A DNA stretch of 64,000 nt from UBA9715 sp045614225 (GCA_045614225.1 JAZLCO010000085.1:23624-87623), one strand, 5' to 3'; numbered from the stretch's first letter, positions 8,374-17,945 are shown. Notes: generated by a model from the letters alone, not told the origin. Program-made: numbers and translations.

Positions 8374-9861
8374 TTAGACGGCAGCTTCGACCAGCTTCTG
8401 CCAAATCTTCACCATGGCGAGGGTATCAAGCTCGCAGTACCGCAACAGCTGCTCGCGGGTGCGGGCTACCTCATCGGGCTCCATCTCAGCCATCCTCGCA
8501 AAGGCATCCATCGCCTCGCCGCCGTTGTGAACGCCTTCGAGCGCACGGTAGTCGAGCTCGTGGTCGTTCGGGAACAATGCCGGCAACACGGCCTTTATCG
8601 AGTTGCTACCACCCATCGCGCGCACGTAATAGTCTCCGTTGCGGAACGGCACGATGAGGTCATGCATTCCCTCGTTGATGGCGAGCAGGTGTTCGGCCAA
8701 ATCTGGAAAAGCATCGGCCAGCTCGCGTATACGCCCCTTCTCAAAGCCCATGTTATAGGCGAGCGTGCAGGCATCAGCGGGCACATCGGCCACGAGGTGC
8801 TCGGCGACGGCACGGCGAGGGTCCGTCCCTGCTTCGGCGAGGAACTCGCGATGCTCGAGTTCTCCTTTCGGCCCCCTCAGGATGTGAAGCGAGTACTGCG
8901 TCGGAATCTGCTGGTACGGCTTCGTTCCGTCGAACAGCGGAATCGCCGGCTGGAACGTCTCGAAATCCAAGAAATACAACGGAAAGCTGAGGTCATCCAG
9001 AAAGCGACGAACAGCCGCCTTGTCCACAAATTCGTCTCTGTCCCATGCTTCGGCTTTGACTTGCACTCGCTGTCTGCTATTCAGGGGGATATCTCGTTGA
9101 AAAGCGTCCGCAAGCGTGATTACTCCATCATCGCGGTAAGCAAGGGCCTTCTTCATGGTCATGTGGTTGAGGTCGAACACGCTCGGCCTCGGTACGTATC
9201 GCCAACACCATCCGCGATAGCCGCACTCGTAGGGCTTCTTGCACTGTACGCCGATCTCGTAATCAGGTTCTGATTTCAGTTCGGCGAATGCCTTCAGGTC
9301 ATCAACGGTCGCCGCTACGTTCCCCGCCATGAACGAGACCTCGTCGGTGCAGTCCTCGATTGCAAACAGCTGTCGCAGGTCGAGCTCGCCCTCGCGCATA
9401 TATTCGTTATTCAAGTGCATGAGGGAGACCGACTTCACGTTCAAACCGCACATGGAGAGCACCCATGCCTGGTAGGCCATGTCGTAGTAGTAGATGTCGT
9501 TCATATGGGTCGATGATTTCACCTCAACGATTCTCACGCCATCTTCCTCCACGTAAAGTATGTCAACCATGCAAAGGTTGCCATCGTAGGAGAAGGTCGC
9601 CTCGCAAATGATGGGCGTGTTTGCCTCGAATAGCTCCTGCGTGCGCGAGATCATGCCTTCGTAGTCGTCCCGATTGAACGGGACTTCGACGAAGTCGCCG
9701 AAGTAGCCCATAGCAATGTCGCCTACCATGCTGCCAGCGTCAAGCAGGGACTGATTCATGACCGAGTCGTCGAACTTCTCACGCATGTGGATATCCATCC
9801 AAAGCATCTTCGGGCATTGGATTCCTTTTGTGAAGCGGGATTTCGAAAGGTTCACCCTCAA
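8374..9861 (-). CDS. DUF2779 protein: Cas4-like Fe-S nuclease fused to RNase H-like exonuclease
   Basis: 495 residues. The N-terminal part has PD-(D/E)XK features: C-E-A-T-F, then V-D-I-L, then V-E-V-K-S-S. One cysteine near residue 16 and three around 215-228 (C-x6-C-x6-C) could bind a 4Fe-4S cluster as in Cas4/AddB nucleases. The C-terminal part has an RNase H-like fold with FLDFETF and a late C-E-L-D-T, typical of DUF2779. The TTG start overlaps the stop of the helicase gene (TTGA) and has GAGGGG eight bases upstream, so it is the last coupled gene of the operon. Predicted role: a DNA nuclease working with the helicase. Confidence 0.75.
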   Translation of the reverse strand: MRVNLSKSRFTKGIQCPKMLWMDIHMREKFDDSVMNQSLLDAGSMVGDIAMGYFGDFVEVPFNRDDYEGMISRTQELFEANTPIICEATFSYDGNLCMVDILYVEEDGVRIVEVKSSTHMNDIYYYDMAYQAWVLSMCGLNVKSVSLMHLNNEYMREGELDLRQLFAIEDCTDEVSFMAGNVAATVDDLKAFAELKSEPDYEIGVQCKKPYECGYRGWCWRYVPRPSVFDLNHMTMKKALAYRDDGVITLADAFQRDIPLNSRQRVQVKAEAWDRDEFVDKAAVRRFLDDLSFPLYFLDFETFQPAIPLFDGTKPYQQIPTQYSLHILRGPKGELEHREFLAEAGTDPRRAVAEHLVADVPADACTLAYNMGFEKGRIRELADAFPDLAEHLLAINEGMHDLIVPFRNGDYYVRAMGGSNSIKAVLPALFPNDHELDYRALEGVHNGGEAMDAFARMAEMEPDEVARTREQLLRYCELDTLAMVKIWQKLVEAAV

Positions 9862-11735
9862 TCGAACAACCCCTCGAATATCGCCTCCAAATCCTCTTCG
9901 GTGCTCGGAAGCGTCTCTAGCTCTTGGTCCGCGATAGCCCGCAGCATCGTCTCCTCCTTCTCGAGGAGCCGATTGTAGATGTTCGCGTCAAGGGAATAGG
10001 CGTCGTTGAAGTTGTCGTATACATCTTGGAGGAAGTAATACTGGGTGTATTGCCCATCTGGAAGCCCCAACCGGTGAATCCTGTCCTTTGATTGCAGCAA
10101 ATGCACAAGATTGAAACTATATTCGTAATAAATGGCATCATGGCAAACGGAATGCAAGGACACGGATTCCGCAAGCGTGTGCGGGTTGGTTATCAACACG
10201 GGAAAGCCACCTGCCCGGAACGCATCCAGTATTAGCTCCCTGTCTTCTTGCGATGTCTCCCCGTGTACGACGGCGCATTGTAATCCGGCGGCGTTCAACC
10301 GTTGCCGAAGCATCAGCATCGACCTTATGAAGATGCACCATACGATTACAGGCTTTCCTTCATTGGCCAATTGGGTAACCAGTGACACGCACTCTTCAAC
10401 CTTGATTGACGGAGGGCATCTTCTAATCATGCCTTCAATTTCATCGCTGTAATCGACGTAATCTACTTCACCTGTCTCCTCATCTTCGTCGAGCAGCCAT
10501 GCGAATTCGGAAGTGTCCAGCGTGTTGAGCAGCTGTTTGGGGTCGGTTTCCAGTTGAAGCACCCGCAACATGAGCGTGAGCGCATTCTTTCGATAACGCA
10601 TCTTCAGAACGTCTAGCACGCGCTCCGTTTCATCGTCAACGAAAAGCTCCCTGATACAGTTGGGTTGTGCCGGGGGCACGCCCAGGTCGTCTTTGGTTGT
10701 CCTGCAGAAGAACGGCTGTAGCTTCGAGTTGATGTGGGCTATCTCGTACTCCGAAGGATCGCGTAGCATCGCTGGGCTGAAATTGAAGAACTCCTTGTAC
10801 TCCAATGGGAAAAGAATGTTCAAGAAGTTGTAAATATCGAGGTACGTGTTGGGAATCGGTGTGCCCGTCAGCGCTATTGTCCGCTCGCTTGCGGAGGCGA
10901 TTTCCAAAGCAGCGCTTGCCCATCTTCCGTTTATTCTCTTCACCCTATGCACTTCGTCGAATACCAGGAGCGCAGATTCGGAGACTATAGCCCTGAGCTC
11001 TTCGACATACGCAATTGAGGCCTCGTAGTTCACGAGGATAAGATTGCATCCTCCAGACTCGGCGCGCAGCCTCCGCTTCCGCTCCGCCCTTGGCAGGGAG
11101 GTAAAGAAGCTGTTCTGGACATTGAATTCACGCAGCTGCATCTTGCCGCCGAAGCAGGCAAGAAACTCATTGCGCCAGGACTCGAAGGCGTTTTTCGGAC
11201 ATACCACCACAACGCGGCTAGCCAGTTCACGCTTTGTGAGATACGCAAACACGCCTAGAACCGATGCCGTCTTGCCCGAGCCGGGCACCGAGAAATTGCC
11301 GGCCTTGGCCATTGCGCACATGAAGAAGGAGTCCCACATCTGACGTTCGCGTAAAGGCCTTTGCATGGCCTCATCTACGACATCAGCGTATTCGGTAAAC
11401 TGGCTTATGAACTTCTCGTCGCGATTCTTTATCTCGATACCGACCCTTGCCCTCTCCTCGGCGTATTCGCGCTTCGTCTCGATTGCGTCAAACACTTCCT
11501 GTGCGATATCGAGTTGGACGTCGAGCCTTTCTGCGACGGAAGCCAAGCGCCGTATCATCATCCTCGAATCTTCGGCGGTTTCCTGGCTTTTCAGCAGCAA
11601 ACGGCCGTCGGGCAGCTCCTCCTCGACGTAACGCCTTACCTGGATGCGAAATGCTGGCTTTCTCTTGAAAACGGCGCATGGGAACGGCTCGGGGTCCAGT
11701 AACAGCAATCCGTCGGCCCCGTATTCCAGCTTCAT
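9858..11735 (-). CDS. SNF2-type DEAD/DEAH-box helicase
   Basis: 625 residues with the SF2 motifs in order: Walker A-like VPGSGKT near residue 150, DEVH near 258, TGTPIPN (motif III) near 290, and an extended C-terminal RecA lobe with L-L-Q-S-K-D-R-I-H-R-L-G (motif VI) near 555. It has only a short N-terminal extension of about 130 residues and no nuclease or bromodomain, so it is a compact SNF2 translocase. Its ATG overlaps the ParB-like gene stop by four bases and its own stop overlaps the DUF2779 start, which implies tightly balanced production with both neighbours. Such ATPases typically translocate on double-stranded DNA in defence systems. Confidence 0.85.
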   Translation of the reverse strand: MKLEYGADGLLLLDPEPFPCAVFKRKPAFRIQVRRYVEEELPDGRLLLKSQETAEDSRMMIRRLASVAERLDVQLDIAQEVFDAIETKREYAEERARVGIEIKNRDEKFISQFTEYADVVDEAMQRPLRERQMWDSFFMCAMAKAGNFSVPGSGKTASVLGVFAYLTKRELASRVVVVCPKNAFESWRNEFLACFGGKMQLREFNVQNSFFTSLPRAERKRRLRAESGGCNLILVNYEASIAYVEELRAIVSESALLVFDEVHRVKRINGRWASAALEIASASERTIALTGTPIPNTYLDIYNFLNILFPLEYKEFFNFSPAMLRDPSEYEIAHINSKLQPFFCRTTKDDLGVPPAQPNCIRELFVDDETERVLDVLKMRYRKNALTLMLRVLQLETDPKQLLNTLDTSEFAWLLDEDEETGEVDYVDYSDEIEGMIRRCPPSIKVEECVSLVTQLANEGKPVIVWCIFIRSMLMLRQRLNAAGLQCAVVHGETSQEDRELILDAFRAGGFPVLITNPHTLAESVSLHSVCHDAIYYEYSFNLVHLLQSKDRIHRLGLPDGQYTQYYFLQDVYDNFNDAYSLDANIYNRLLEKEETMLRAIADQELETLPSTEEDLEAIFEGLFD

Positions 11736-12967
11736 TCGCGGCCCTTTTGCTCAGCAGCTACGGCTTCGGACAAATCGTCGGCAAGGTTTATTATTCTTCC
11801 CAAGTCATTGGACATTTTCGAGAGGCTGCTGTTCGAAAGCTTGGAAATCAGCTCGAACTCGATTCGCTCGAGCTCAATCAGCGCTTTTGCGATGCTTTTC
11901 ACCTGCGCTTCTTTGACGTTCTCGTTGTTCATCAATCGCCGGTGGCGTTCGACCGAAGCCCCCTGTTTGCCAACCAGATTTCGGTCAGCTCGAATCTTGT
12001 CCCTCACGAAATCAACGCTTACAGTCTCGCCTGTAGACAGGCCGTCGAACTTTTCAAGGACGTCTTGCGCGATTTCCAGCTGCTCTTCCAGGAAATCGTC
12101 TCCCTCTGTTGATAGGGCGATCTTTCCCATTTCCCTGACGCGGCGAGCCGAGTCGCCGTCGCCAATCAGAAAGTACGAGAACGCGGCCATCTTTATATCT
12201 TCCGCTTTCTCGTCATCGTGGCATTTCTTCAGCGTAGCATGCAGTTCCTGCAACTGCCCTTGAAGCTTTAGGTCCTGAACGATGTGGAACTGCTCGTCGG
12301 CGTTTATGAATTCGAGGAACTGGCACATGAGGTCGACTTGAGCAAGATAGTCCTCCATCTCCTTGGGTTTCATCCCGCATCGCTTGCGGTATGTTTCCGA
12401 GTCGTAGTCACCCGCAACACACCATGTGTATATGTCGACCAGACGCGACACCGGGTCGTAAGAGACCTTTTCATCCTGGCCAAACTGAAGCTCGAGCTCT
12501 AACCCCTTAAGACTGTAGCTGTCCAGTGCGGAATCCAGAACGAAGCATCTGAGGTACCTGGGCTGTCCGCCCTCCTCTTCCTGCAGCTTGCGAAGGCAGG
12601 TGAAGCGGCGGTTTCCATCGATAACCGTTCCATCGGAGAGAACGACGGCCGGCCTCTGCTGGCCCTTTTCGCGAATGTCCAGCTTTGTTTTGTTTAAAGC
12701 CTTTGGGTTGTCGTCCTCGATGAATTTGGCAATCAAGCTATTGAACTCTTCTGACCCTTCATCTGGAAAGTCATCGTGGTCTTGCTTGTACCTGCTGATG
12801 TAAGTTGCAATTCTACCGTTTCTGACGTTGTACTTCAGCTTGTCGAGGCGTATTTCGTATACGCGGTAATCGTCGCGATGGCCTTCGATAACCAGCGTTT
12901 CCATTCCCGCTGTTTCATGGATGTATCCTTCGGATATGCCTTTTTCGATGAAGCTTTGAGCATCCAT
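11732..12967 (-). CDS. ParB-like N-terminal domain protein
   Basis: 411 residues. Residues 25-150 form a ParB/Srx-type domain, recognised from L-D-I-R-E-K-G-Q followed by V-L-S-D-G-T-V-I-D-G-N-R-R, the usual place of the nucleotide or phosphate pocket. The rest is helical, including a C-terminal segment that could be a coiled coil (E-L-E-R-I-E-F-E-L). There is no partner ParA, so it is unlikely to be a plasmid partition protein; ParB-like domains also occur as CTPase switches or DNases in defence loci. It begins in a TAATG overlap with the gene upstream. Confidence 0.75.
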   Translation of the reverse strand: MDAQSFIEKGISEGYIHETAGMETLVIEGHRDDYRVYEIRLDKLKYNVRNGRIATYISRYKQDHDDFPDEGSEEFNSLIAKFIEDDNPKALNKTKLDIREKGQQRPAVVLSDGTVIDGNRRFTCLRKLQEEEGGQPRYLRCFVLDSALDSYSLKGLELELQFGQDEKVSYDPVSRLVDIYTWCVAGDYDSETYRKRCGMKPKEMEDYLAQVDLMCQFLEFINADEQFHIVQDLKLQGQLQELHATLKKCHDDEKAEDIKMAAFSYFLIGDGDSARRVREMGKIALSTEGDDFLEEQLEIAQDVLEKFDGLSTGETVSVDFVRDKIRADRNLVGKQGASVERHRRLMNNENVKEAQVKSIAKALIELERIEFELISKLSNSSLSKMSNDLGRIINLADDLSEAVAAEQKGRE

Positions 12968-15900
12968 TAGTCAATCCTTTCTATGAAGACCGATCTCGTC
13001 TTGTAGATTTCGTCGGTGATGGGGCTGTAGTACAGGTCGGTTCTATTCGGAGCGCTCATAATCTTACTGCGTTTTAAGGTAATTCCGTAATCGACGGCTA
13101 TGCAATCGATGAGCTCGTCAATTTGCATTGCCTCCTCGTCCCCGAGCTGGCTGTCTACGAACGACGCCGTGTTGCATGGCGCACCATCAAGGCACGCAAT
13201 CTTGCCCCTCGCAGCCTCACCGCAATTTAGACCTGCAAATCTCGTGCCTTCAGTGCAGAGTATTGCATCATAAAAAACATGGCCCATCTCGTACTCGAGC
13301 AAGGGATGGCTAAACCCCGCGCGCTCGAGGCGCCTCGTATTGCAATATTCCAGATTCTTTGCATCACAAAACTCAGCTGCGGCAGATGCGAAATCCATCA
13401 TGTCGGCTTCGCTTATCCCCATCTCATTCAATGCCGCTTCTGTAATGTAGGAGTCGACTCCTTCTGGAAGAAGCCTTCTGCTGCGTATGAGAGAATCTCG
13501 ATATATCACATATGCATGCGACTCAATAACGCTACTTGGTAAATCTCTTGAACTGAAAAACGAAGAGCGAAAAATAACCGAGTCAAAATACTCATTCAAC
13601 GAAGCCCATCTATCTCGAATCACCAATTCCGAGTAGACGCGAAATCCCAATCCGATGATTGCGCGCGCATTCACATTCTCCCTCTTGCCCGCTGGGCAAA
13701 GTTCAAGATAAATCCTCTCGATTTCGTCAACGGTATAGCAATCATCAATCAGGCTTCTTGAAAGGACACTCGCCTCGTCGCGCGTAAAATCCGCGTAATC
13801 GGTTTCGATATAGCTGCCGACAATGTATTGCTTGATGCTCGATAGATAATTGGCCTTGAACGTCTGCGGCTCGACCCCGTATTCCTCCTCATACGCATCG
13901 GCAAAATCGTCCACGGAAATCGGGGCGAGCCTTCTCGCGAGCTCCTTAACTTGTCCTTCCCGATTCGCGGTTCTGCCGACTACCAATATCGGCATTCGCC
14001 TTGAAGGTTTGTAGGGTATATCCTTTCTCCCCCTGTTTTCTTCGTAGTAGATTCTGAGCAGGCTGTGCAGCTCGTATGCGTCATCAATGTCGTATTCGGA
14101 CAAGAGCTCCTCGTTGTTCAGGAAAAAGACCCGCGTCGAAATCTCTTTATTATGATAGCGCCTTAAATTGAGACCGTTTAATAAAGCATCGATGTCGTAC
14201 TCACGATAATCGTAATAACGCATTCGTTTTCTGTATCCGCTTAAAACGCAGGGCTGGTGCCGCAAGGTCGCCGTGTACCTTTCAGCGAGCCTTAGCTTCT
14301 CGTCTTCCTCGAGTCCACTCACTTTAAGAAGCTCGTTGTACCGACTGATAAACTCGTCATCGGTTATCGATTTTTTCGAGGCGTATGTTTTCAGTACATA
14401 CAGTGATAGAGGCAGCTTCTTTGCCATCACATACTCGCCGTCAAGTTTGACATAGCCATCGTGAATCGCCTTGTCAAGCTGAAGCTTTACCCGATGCGGC
14501 AACGAGGAATCACCCAACAGGTCCGATGCCGGCCTCCTGATTTCGCCTGCCCCCTCGTCAATCGATTCGTATACGAAAGAGACGACCTCCCATTCCTGAG
14601 ACGACGCTCCAAGCCCGTCGCAGAGTTCTTTCCGTGATAAGTCGTACTCCCTGAGAAGATCGAGGTAGTGATTCGCTCTTGTCCCTTGCAGAGAGACTTT
14701 TTTTGCAGTAGCCGCTAAAATCTGCCTGACTCTTTCTCTGGTCAGTCCGCATTTAGAGCCGATTCCCTCGAGCGTCTCCCCTTTGAGGCGCCTTTTAAGG
14801 ATTTCTTTCTGCCTATCATCAGCAACTGCATCATCAAGCACCATATCTAGCGGATACTCTACTGCGAAATAAAGACCCCCCGTTTCCGTAATCTGTTTTT
14901 CGGTCGTTGCAAAATCAATTCCCCGCCTCACATACGAGTCCGATGCGTTGTCAAGCGCTAGATTGAAAGCATTCGCTAATTCGTCTGTCGACAAGCCCCA
15001 CGGATTCCGAGCGATAAGATTCCTTGTTGCGTATCCAGCAAGCAAATTGAGAATGCGCTCCTCATCGATGTCTTGGAGTTCGTTGACAAGACCGAGAATG
15101 AACATTGGCGAAAGAACGACGTGCTCAGCTAGGTCTACCAACAGACTTCTCACTGTTAGTCGAACATTATCATCCTCATCCTGTTGCTTCAGACCCTCTT
15201 GGCACTCATCCAACAGGGAGGCTTCGCTTCTTGCTTCGACCTCGCTTTCCTCGGTTGATAGGATGGCCTCTTGATGAGCACCAGCAAAAGCCCTTAGCTG
15301 ACAGTTTGCCCTATCTAGGATTTCGTCTATTGATTTTTTGCCAGCGTTTTTGAGGCCATGTAAACCGCTCTCTCCAAGCGAAAGAACCGCGCCAAGCGAT
15401 TCCACCCCAGCAATACGCAAAACATTCCGCGCCCGCGTCGAAAGTCCACCAACATCAAAAGCAATTCCGTATAACTCCTCTGGAACCGCGTTTCCCTCCG
15501 AAGGGCTTATCGCCCCTGCCGATGAACTAAACTGTTCAGCTTGTGCAATGCGTTGTTTCGCATAATCGCTGATGGGGCTACCGTTGTTTTCGAATTCATC
15601 AACAAGCGACGGATTCAGCTTTCGTAAGGCATCTGCAATCTCGTTCACTGTTTTTACACCAGAGTTTCGCATTTCGGCAATGCGCGTAGTTCCGAACGAG
15701 CAAAGATCCGCCACCGTTTTGATTTTCGCACGTACGAGAATGTTCGACGCCCTAGTGCTAAGACCCAAAGAATCAACCGAAGTAGAATACAATGACCCCA
15801 GCACACCGCCCTGCTCAACCATTTCGTCAAAGGCACGCATCGAAGAGATTGCAATTTCATTTCTGACTTCGGGTGAAGATACGTATATCGCAATATCGGC

Positions 15901-16524
15901 GTTTTCTATCAACAGCAGCGATTCAGCAATGAGGTCGGCTTTTTCTCTTGCTGCATCTTCAAAACCTTCGCCTTCGCGAAGGAGTATCCCTTTTCCCCTC
16001 ATATAATCGGCGAGCGATAGATGGCTTATGCGCTTAATCCGAGACTCTAGGATGTCGTCGTTTGATCGCGCATCTTCGTTTTCTCTGGTAATCGACGATG
16101 CTCCTTCCATGGTTGAGGATTGCTCCGACTCCTTTATCATTTCGTTTGAGCAACGTGCAATGGCTGAGGCGATTTCGTCGCGCAACTCCAAGGGGATGTC
16201 TGTTTCAACATCTTTCATTTCGAGCTGAGAGAGAGCTTCGCGATTTCGAATTCCTCTGGCCATCAGGAATCGCCTGGCTTTCTTTGACAAGCGCAATGCT
16301 AAAATAGAATTTGCCTTGCCAGGCGCCGAAACAACCGCGCTTTGGGCATCTTCTAGTGACTCGCCTTCGGTACCTTCCGCGCAATTCGCTTCATCCCGGC
16401 GGACATATTCGACGCTGTCACCTAGCAGGCTAGCCAATATTTCATCTCGGCTCATATTGATGACTTCAGTGGGATTGTTTGAGCCAATTAAATCATCGTC
16501 GTACATGCTGTAATCACCATCCAT
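12967..16524 (-). CDS. Large RpoA-CTD-like / sigma-70 region 4-like DNA-binding protein
   Basis: 1185 residues. Three helix-hairpin-helix segments resemble the RNA polymerase alpha C-terminal domain, at about 72-125, 247-303 and 353-410; the last two share the phrase GLSTRA. A sigma-70 region 4 helix-turn-helix lies at about 563-612 (E-I-L-K-R-R then T-R-E-R-V-R-Q-I-L). The remaining ~570 residues are helical and unrecognised. No sigma region 2 is present, so it is not an ordinary sigma factor. It starts 25 bases after the methyltransferase stop and is coupled to the ParB-like gene. Its base composition is visibly more AT-rich than the methyltransferase gene. Predicted role: DNA recognition or assembly platform of the putative defence complex. 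Confidence 0.7.
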   Translation of the reverse strand: MDGDYSMYDDDLIGSNNPTEVINMSRDEILASLLGDSVEYVRRDEANCAEGTEGESLEDAQSAVVSAPGKANSILALRLSKKARRFLMARGIRNREALSQLEMKDVETDIPLELRDEIASAIARCSNEMIKESEQSSTMEGASSITRENEDARSNDDILESRIKRISHLSLADYMRGKGILLREGEGFEDAAREKADLIAESLLLIENADIAIYVSSPEVRNEIAISSMRAFDEMVEQGGVLGSLYSTSVDSLGLSTRASNILVRAKIKTVADLCSFGTTRIAEMRNSGVKTVNEIADALRKLNPSLVDEFENNGSPISDYAKQRIAQAEQFSSSAGAISPSEGNAVPEELYGIAFDVGGLSTRARNVLRIAGVESLGAVLSLGESGLHGLKNAGKKSIDEILDRANCQLRAFAGAHQEAILSTEESEVEARSEASLLDECQEGLKQQDEDDNVRLTVRSLLVDLAEHVVLSPMFILGLVNELQDIDEERILNLLAGYATRNLIARNPWGLSTDELANAFNLALDNASDSYVRRGIDFATTEKQITETGGLYFAVEYPLDMVLDDAVADDRQKEILKRRLKGETLEGIGSKCGLTRERVRQILAATAKKVSLQGTRANHYLDLLREYDLSRKELCDGLGASSQEWEVVSFVYESIDEGAGEIRRPASDLLGDSSLPHRVKLQLDKAIHDGYVKLDGEYVMAKKLPLSLYVLKTYASKKSITDDEFISRYNELLKVSGLEEDEKLRLAERYTATLRHQPCVLSGYRKRMRYYDYREYDIDALLNGLNLRRYHNKEISTRVFFLNNEELLSEYDIDDAYELHSLLRIYYEENRGRKDIPYKPSRRMPILVVGRTANREGQVKELARRLAPISVDDFADAYEEEYGVEPQTFKANYLSSIKQYIVGSYIETDYADFTRDEASVLSRSLIDDCYTVDEIERIYLELCPAGKRENVNARAIIGLGFRVYSELVIRDRWASLNEYFDSVIFRSSFFSSRDLPSSVIESHAYVIYRDSLIRSRRLLPEGVDSYITEAALNEMGISEADMMDFASAAAEFCDAKNLEYCNTRRLERAGFSHPLLEYEMGHVFYDAILCTEGTRFAGLNCGEAARGKIACLDGAPCNTASFVDSQLGDEEAMQIDELIDCIAVDYGITLKRSKIMSAPNRTDLYYSPITDEIYKTRSVFIERID

Positions 16525-16548
16525 CAGCCGACAATCGCGAATTTCGCA

Positions 16549-17832
16549 TCAATCATAATCAAATCTCCGGGTTATCTCTATGCCAATAGCATGAGGAAGG
16601 CCGACCACCAGAGCATTTCCCATGCAAAACGCGCGATGGCTGTCGGTCATACCAGTGTCCGTCCAGCCTTTCGGGAAACCCTGGAGCTGGTCGAGCTCGT
16701 CGGGGACGAGGCGGCGGTAGCGGCCGTCGATCTCCACAATGTGCTTGAAGCGGGATGCGCCCGCTCCGCCCTCGCCGGTGAGGATGGTGCGTGACGGGTT
16801 TGTGAGCAAATCGGGGAAGGCCATCGACCCCTCCGAGTAGTGGTACGTGAACTCGGTCCCGTCGGCGCCCCGCTTGGTGCGCTCCTCGCTCTTGGAGCCC
16901 TTGAGGTAGCGCCACTTCTCGAGCTTGTCCTCGGGGACGTAGAACGCCTCGGGGACCTCTTCCGGCGGGACTATCACGTCGCCGAGCACCTTGCGCTCGC
17001 CGTGGTAGTCCTCGACGGCGTCGCACGTGACGGCTCGGAGGTCGCTCATCGCGCCTGCCGTCCCGAAGGGCGACTTGCCCTTGCCGCCGACGTTGAATTC
17101 CTGAGTCACGACGTAGGGGTCTTCGGGAATAATAACCTCGGAGAACGATTCGGGCTGCATTATGGGCAGTGCTGACGACAGCACGCCGGATGACACGCGC
17201 CCCTCGAGGTCCCAGTTCTCGGATGTCAGCTCGGCGTAGATGTAGACGCGCTTCCTGCGCTGCGGGAACCCGTACTCGGCGCTGTTCACGACGCGCCACT
17301 CGACCGAGTAGCCGAGGTCGGCCAGGCACGAGAGGATGATCGCGAAGTCGCGGCCGCGCTGCGTAGCGGGGCTCTTGAGGAGCCGGTCGACGTTCTCGAG
17401 CAGCACGTACCTCGGCTCCTTGAGGTGCAGGAAGCGGTAGATGTCCCACCACAGCACGCCCTTCTTGCCCTCGATGCCGCCGGCTTGGGACAGGGGCCTG
17501 GCCACGCTGTAGTCCTGGCAGGGGAAGCCCCCGACCACCATGTCTATCTCTTCCGGGATGCCGTGGTCGTCGGCGCCGAACTCGTAGTCGTCGAGCACCT
17601 TGTCGATGTCCTCGTTGACGCAGCTGCCCTCGCCGAAGCGGGCCTCGTAGCAACGCCATGCGAACTGCTTGGTCTCGTTTCCGGGGGGTTCCCACTGGTT
17701 GGCCCAGACCGTCTCGAACGGCCCTGCGGCTGGCATGTCGAATTCGGGATGTGCGGGGTCGTGGTACCCGTCGAGTCCCAGGCGAAAGCCCCCGACGCCG
17801 GCGAAGAGCTCGGCGACTCTGATGGTCTTCAT
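16549..17832 (-). CDS. DNA cytosine-5 methyltransferase of a Sau3AI-like system
   Basis: 427 residues with the C5-methyltransferase motifs: LFAGVGGFR (motif I, AdoMet binding) near residue 9, GGFPCQDY (motif IV, catalytic Cys) near 100, E-N-V (VI) near 145, Q-R-R-K-R-V (VIII) near 190, and a C-terminal G-N-A-L-V-V-G (X). Paired with the Sau3AI-like enzyme at 17946-19340 it is predicted to protect GATC by making 5-methylcytosine; the specificity is inferred from the partner. AAGGAG precedes the ATG. It has its own promoter containing GATC sites. The gene is clearly more GC-rich than the gene after it. Confidence 0.88.
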   Translation of the reverse strand: MKTIRVAELFAGVGGFRLGLDGYHDPAHPEFDMPAAGPFETVWANQWEPPGNETKQFAWRCYEARFGEGSCVNEDIDKVLDDYEFGADDHGIPEEIDMVVGGFPCQDYSVARPLSQAGGIEGKKGVLWWDIYRFLHLKEPRYVLLENVDRLLKSPATQRGRDFAIILSCLADLGYSVEWRVVNSAEYGFPQRRKRVYIYAELTSENWDLEGRVSSGVLSSALPIMQPESFSEVIIPEDPYVVTQEFNVGGKGKSPFGTAGAMSDLRAVTCDAVEDYHGERKVLGDVIVPPEEVPEAFYVPEDKLEKWRYLKGSKSEERTKRGADGTEFTYHYSEGSMAFPDLLTNPSRTILTGEGGAGASRFKHIVEIDGRYRRLVPDELDQLQGFPKGWTDTGMTDSHRAFCMGNALVVGLPHAIGIEITRRFDYD

Positions 17833-17877
17833 GGCACGTTTCTCCTTTGCTGCTGTGCCCGTAACCTTAGCTTGTCC

Positions 17878-17906
17878 ATTTTAACCGATCACGCTGGTTC
17901 GATCAA
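17878..17906 (-). promoter_or_regulatory. Methyltransferase promoter with two GATC sites
   Basis: Reading on the minus strand, TTGATC (17901-17906) is followed after exactly 17 bases by TAAAAT (17878-17883), a good sigma-70-type promoter 46 bases upstream of the methyltransferase ATG. GATC occurs twice: within the -35 box (17901-17904) and in the spacer (17887-17890). If the enzyme methylates GATC, methylation could feed back on its own transcription. Confidence 0.6.
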
Positions 17907-17945
17907 CGCTTGGAATGGGACAGCTAGGCGGTTTTTTGAGGGAGT

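Noticed and set aside
11732..12967. ParB of a plasmid partition system
   Set aside because: No ParA, no parS-like sites noticed, and the gene is coupled to helicase and DNA-binding genes.
16559..17695. 378-codon frame inside the methyltransferase gene
   Set aside because: Arg/Pro-rich alternate frame of a GC-rich gene whose real frame has all C5-methyltransferase motifs.
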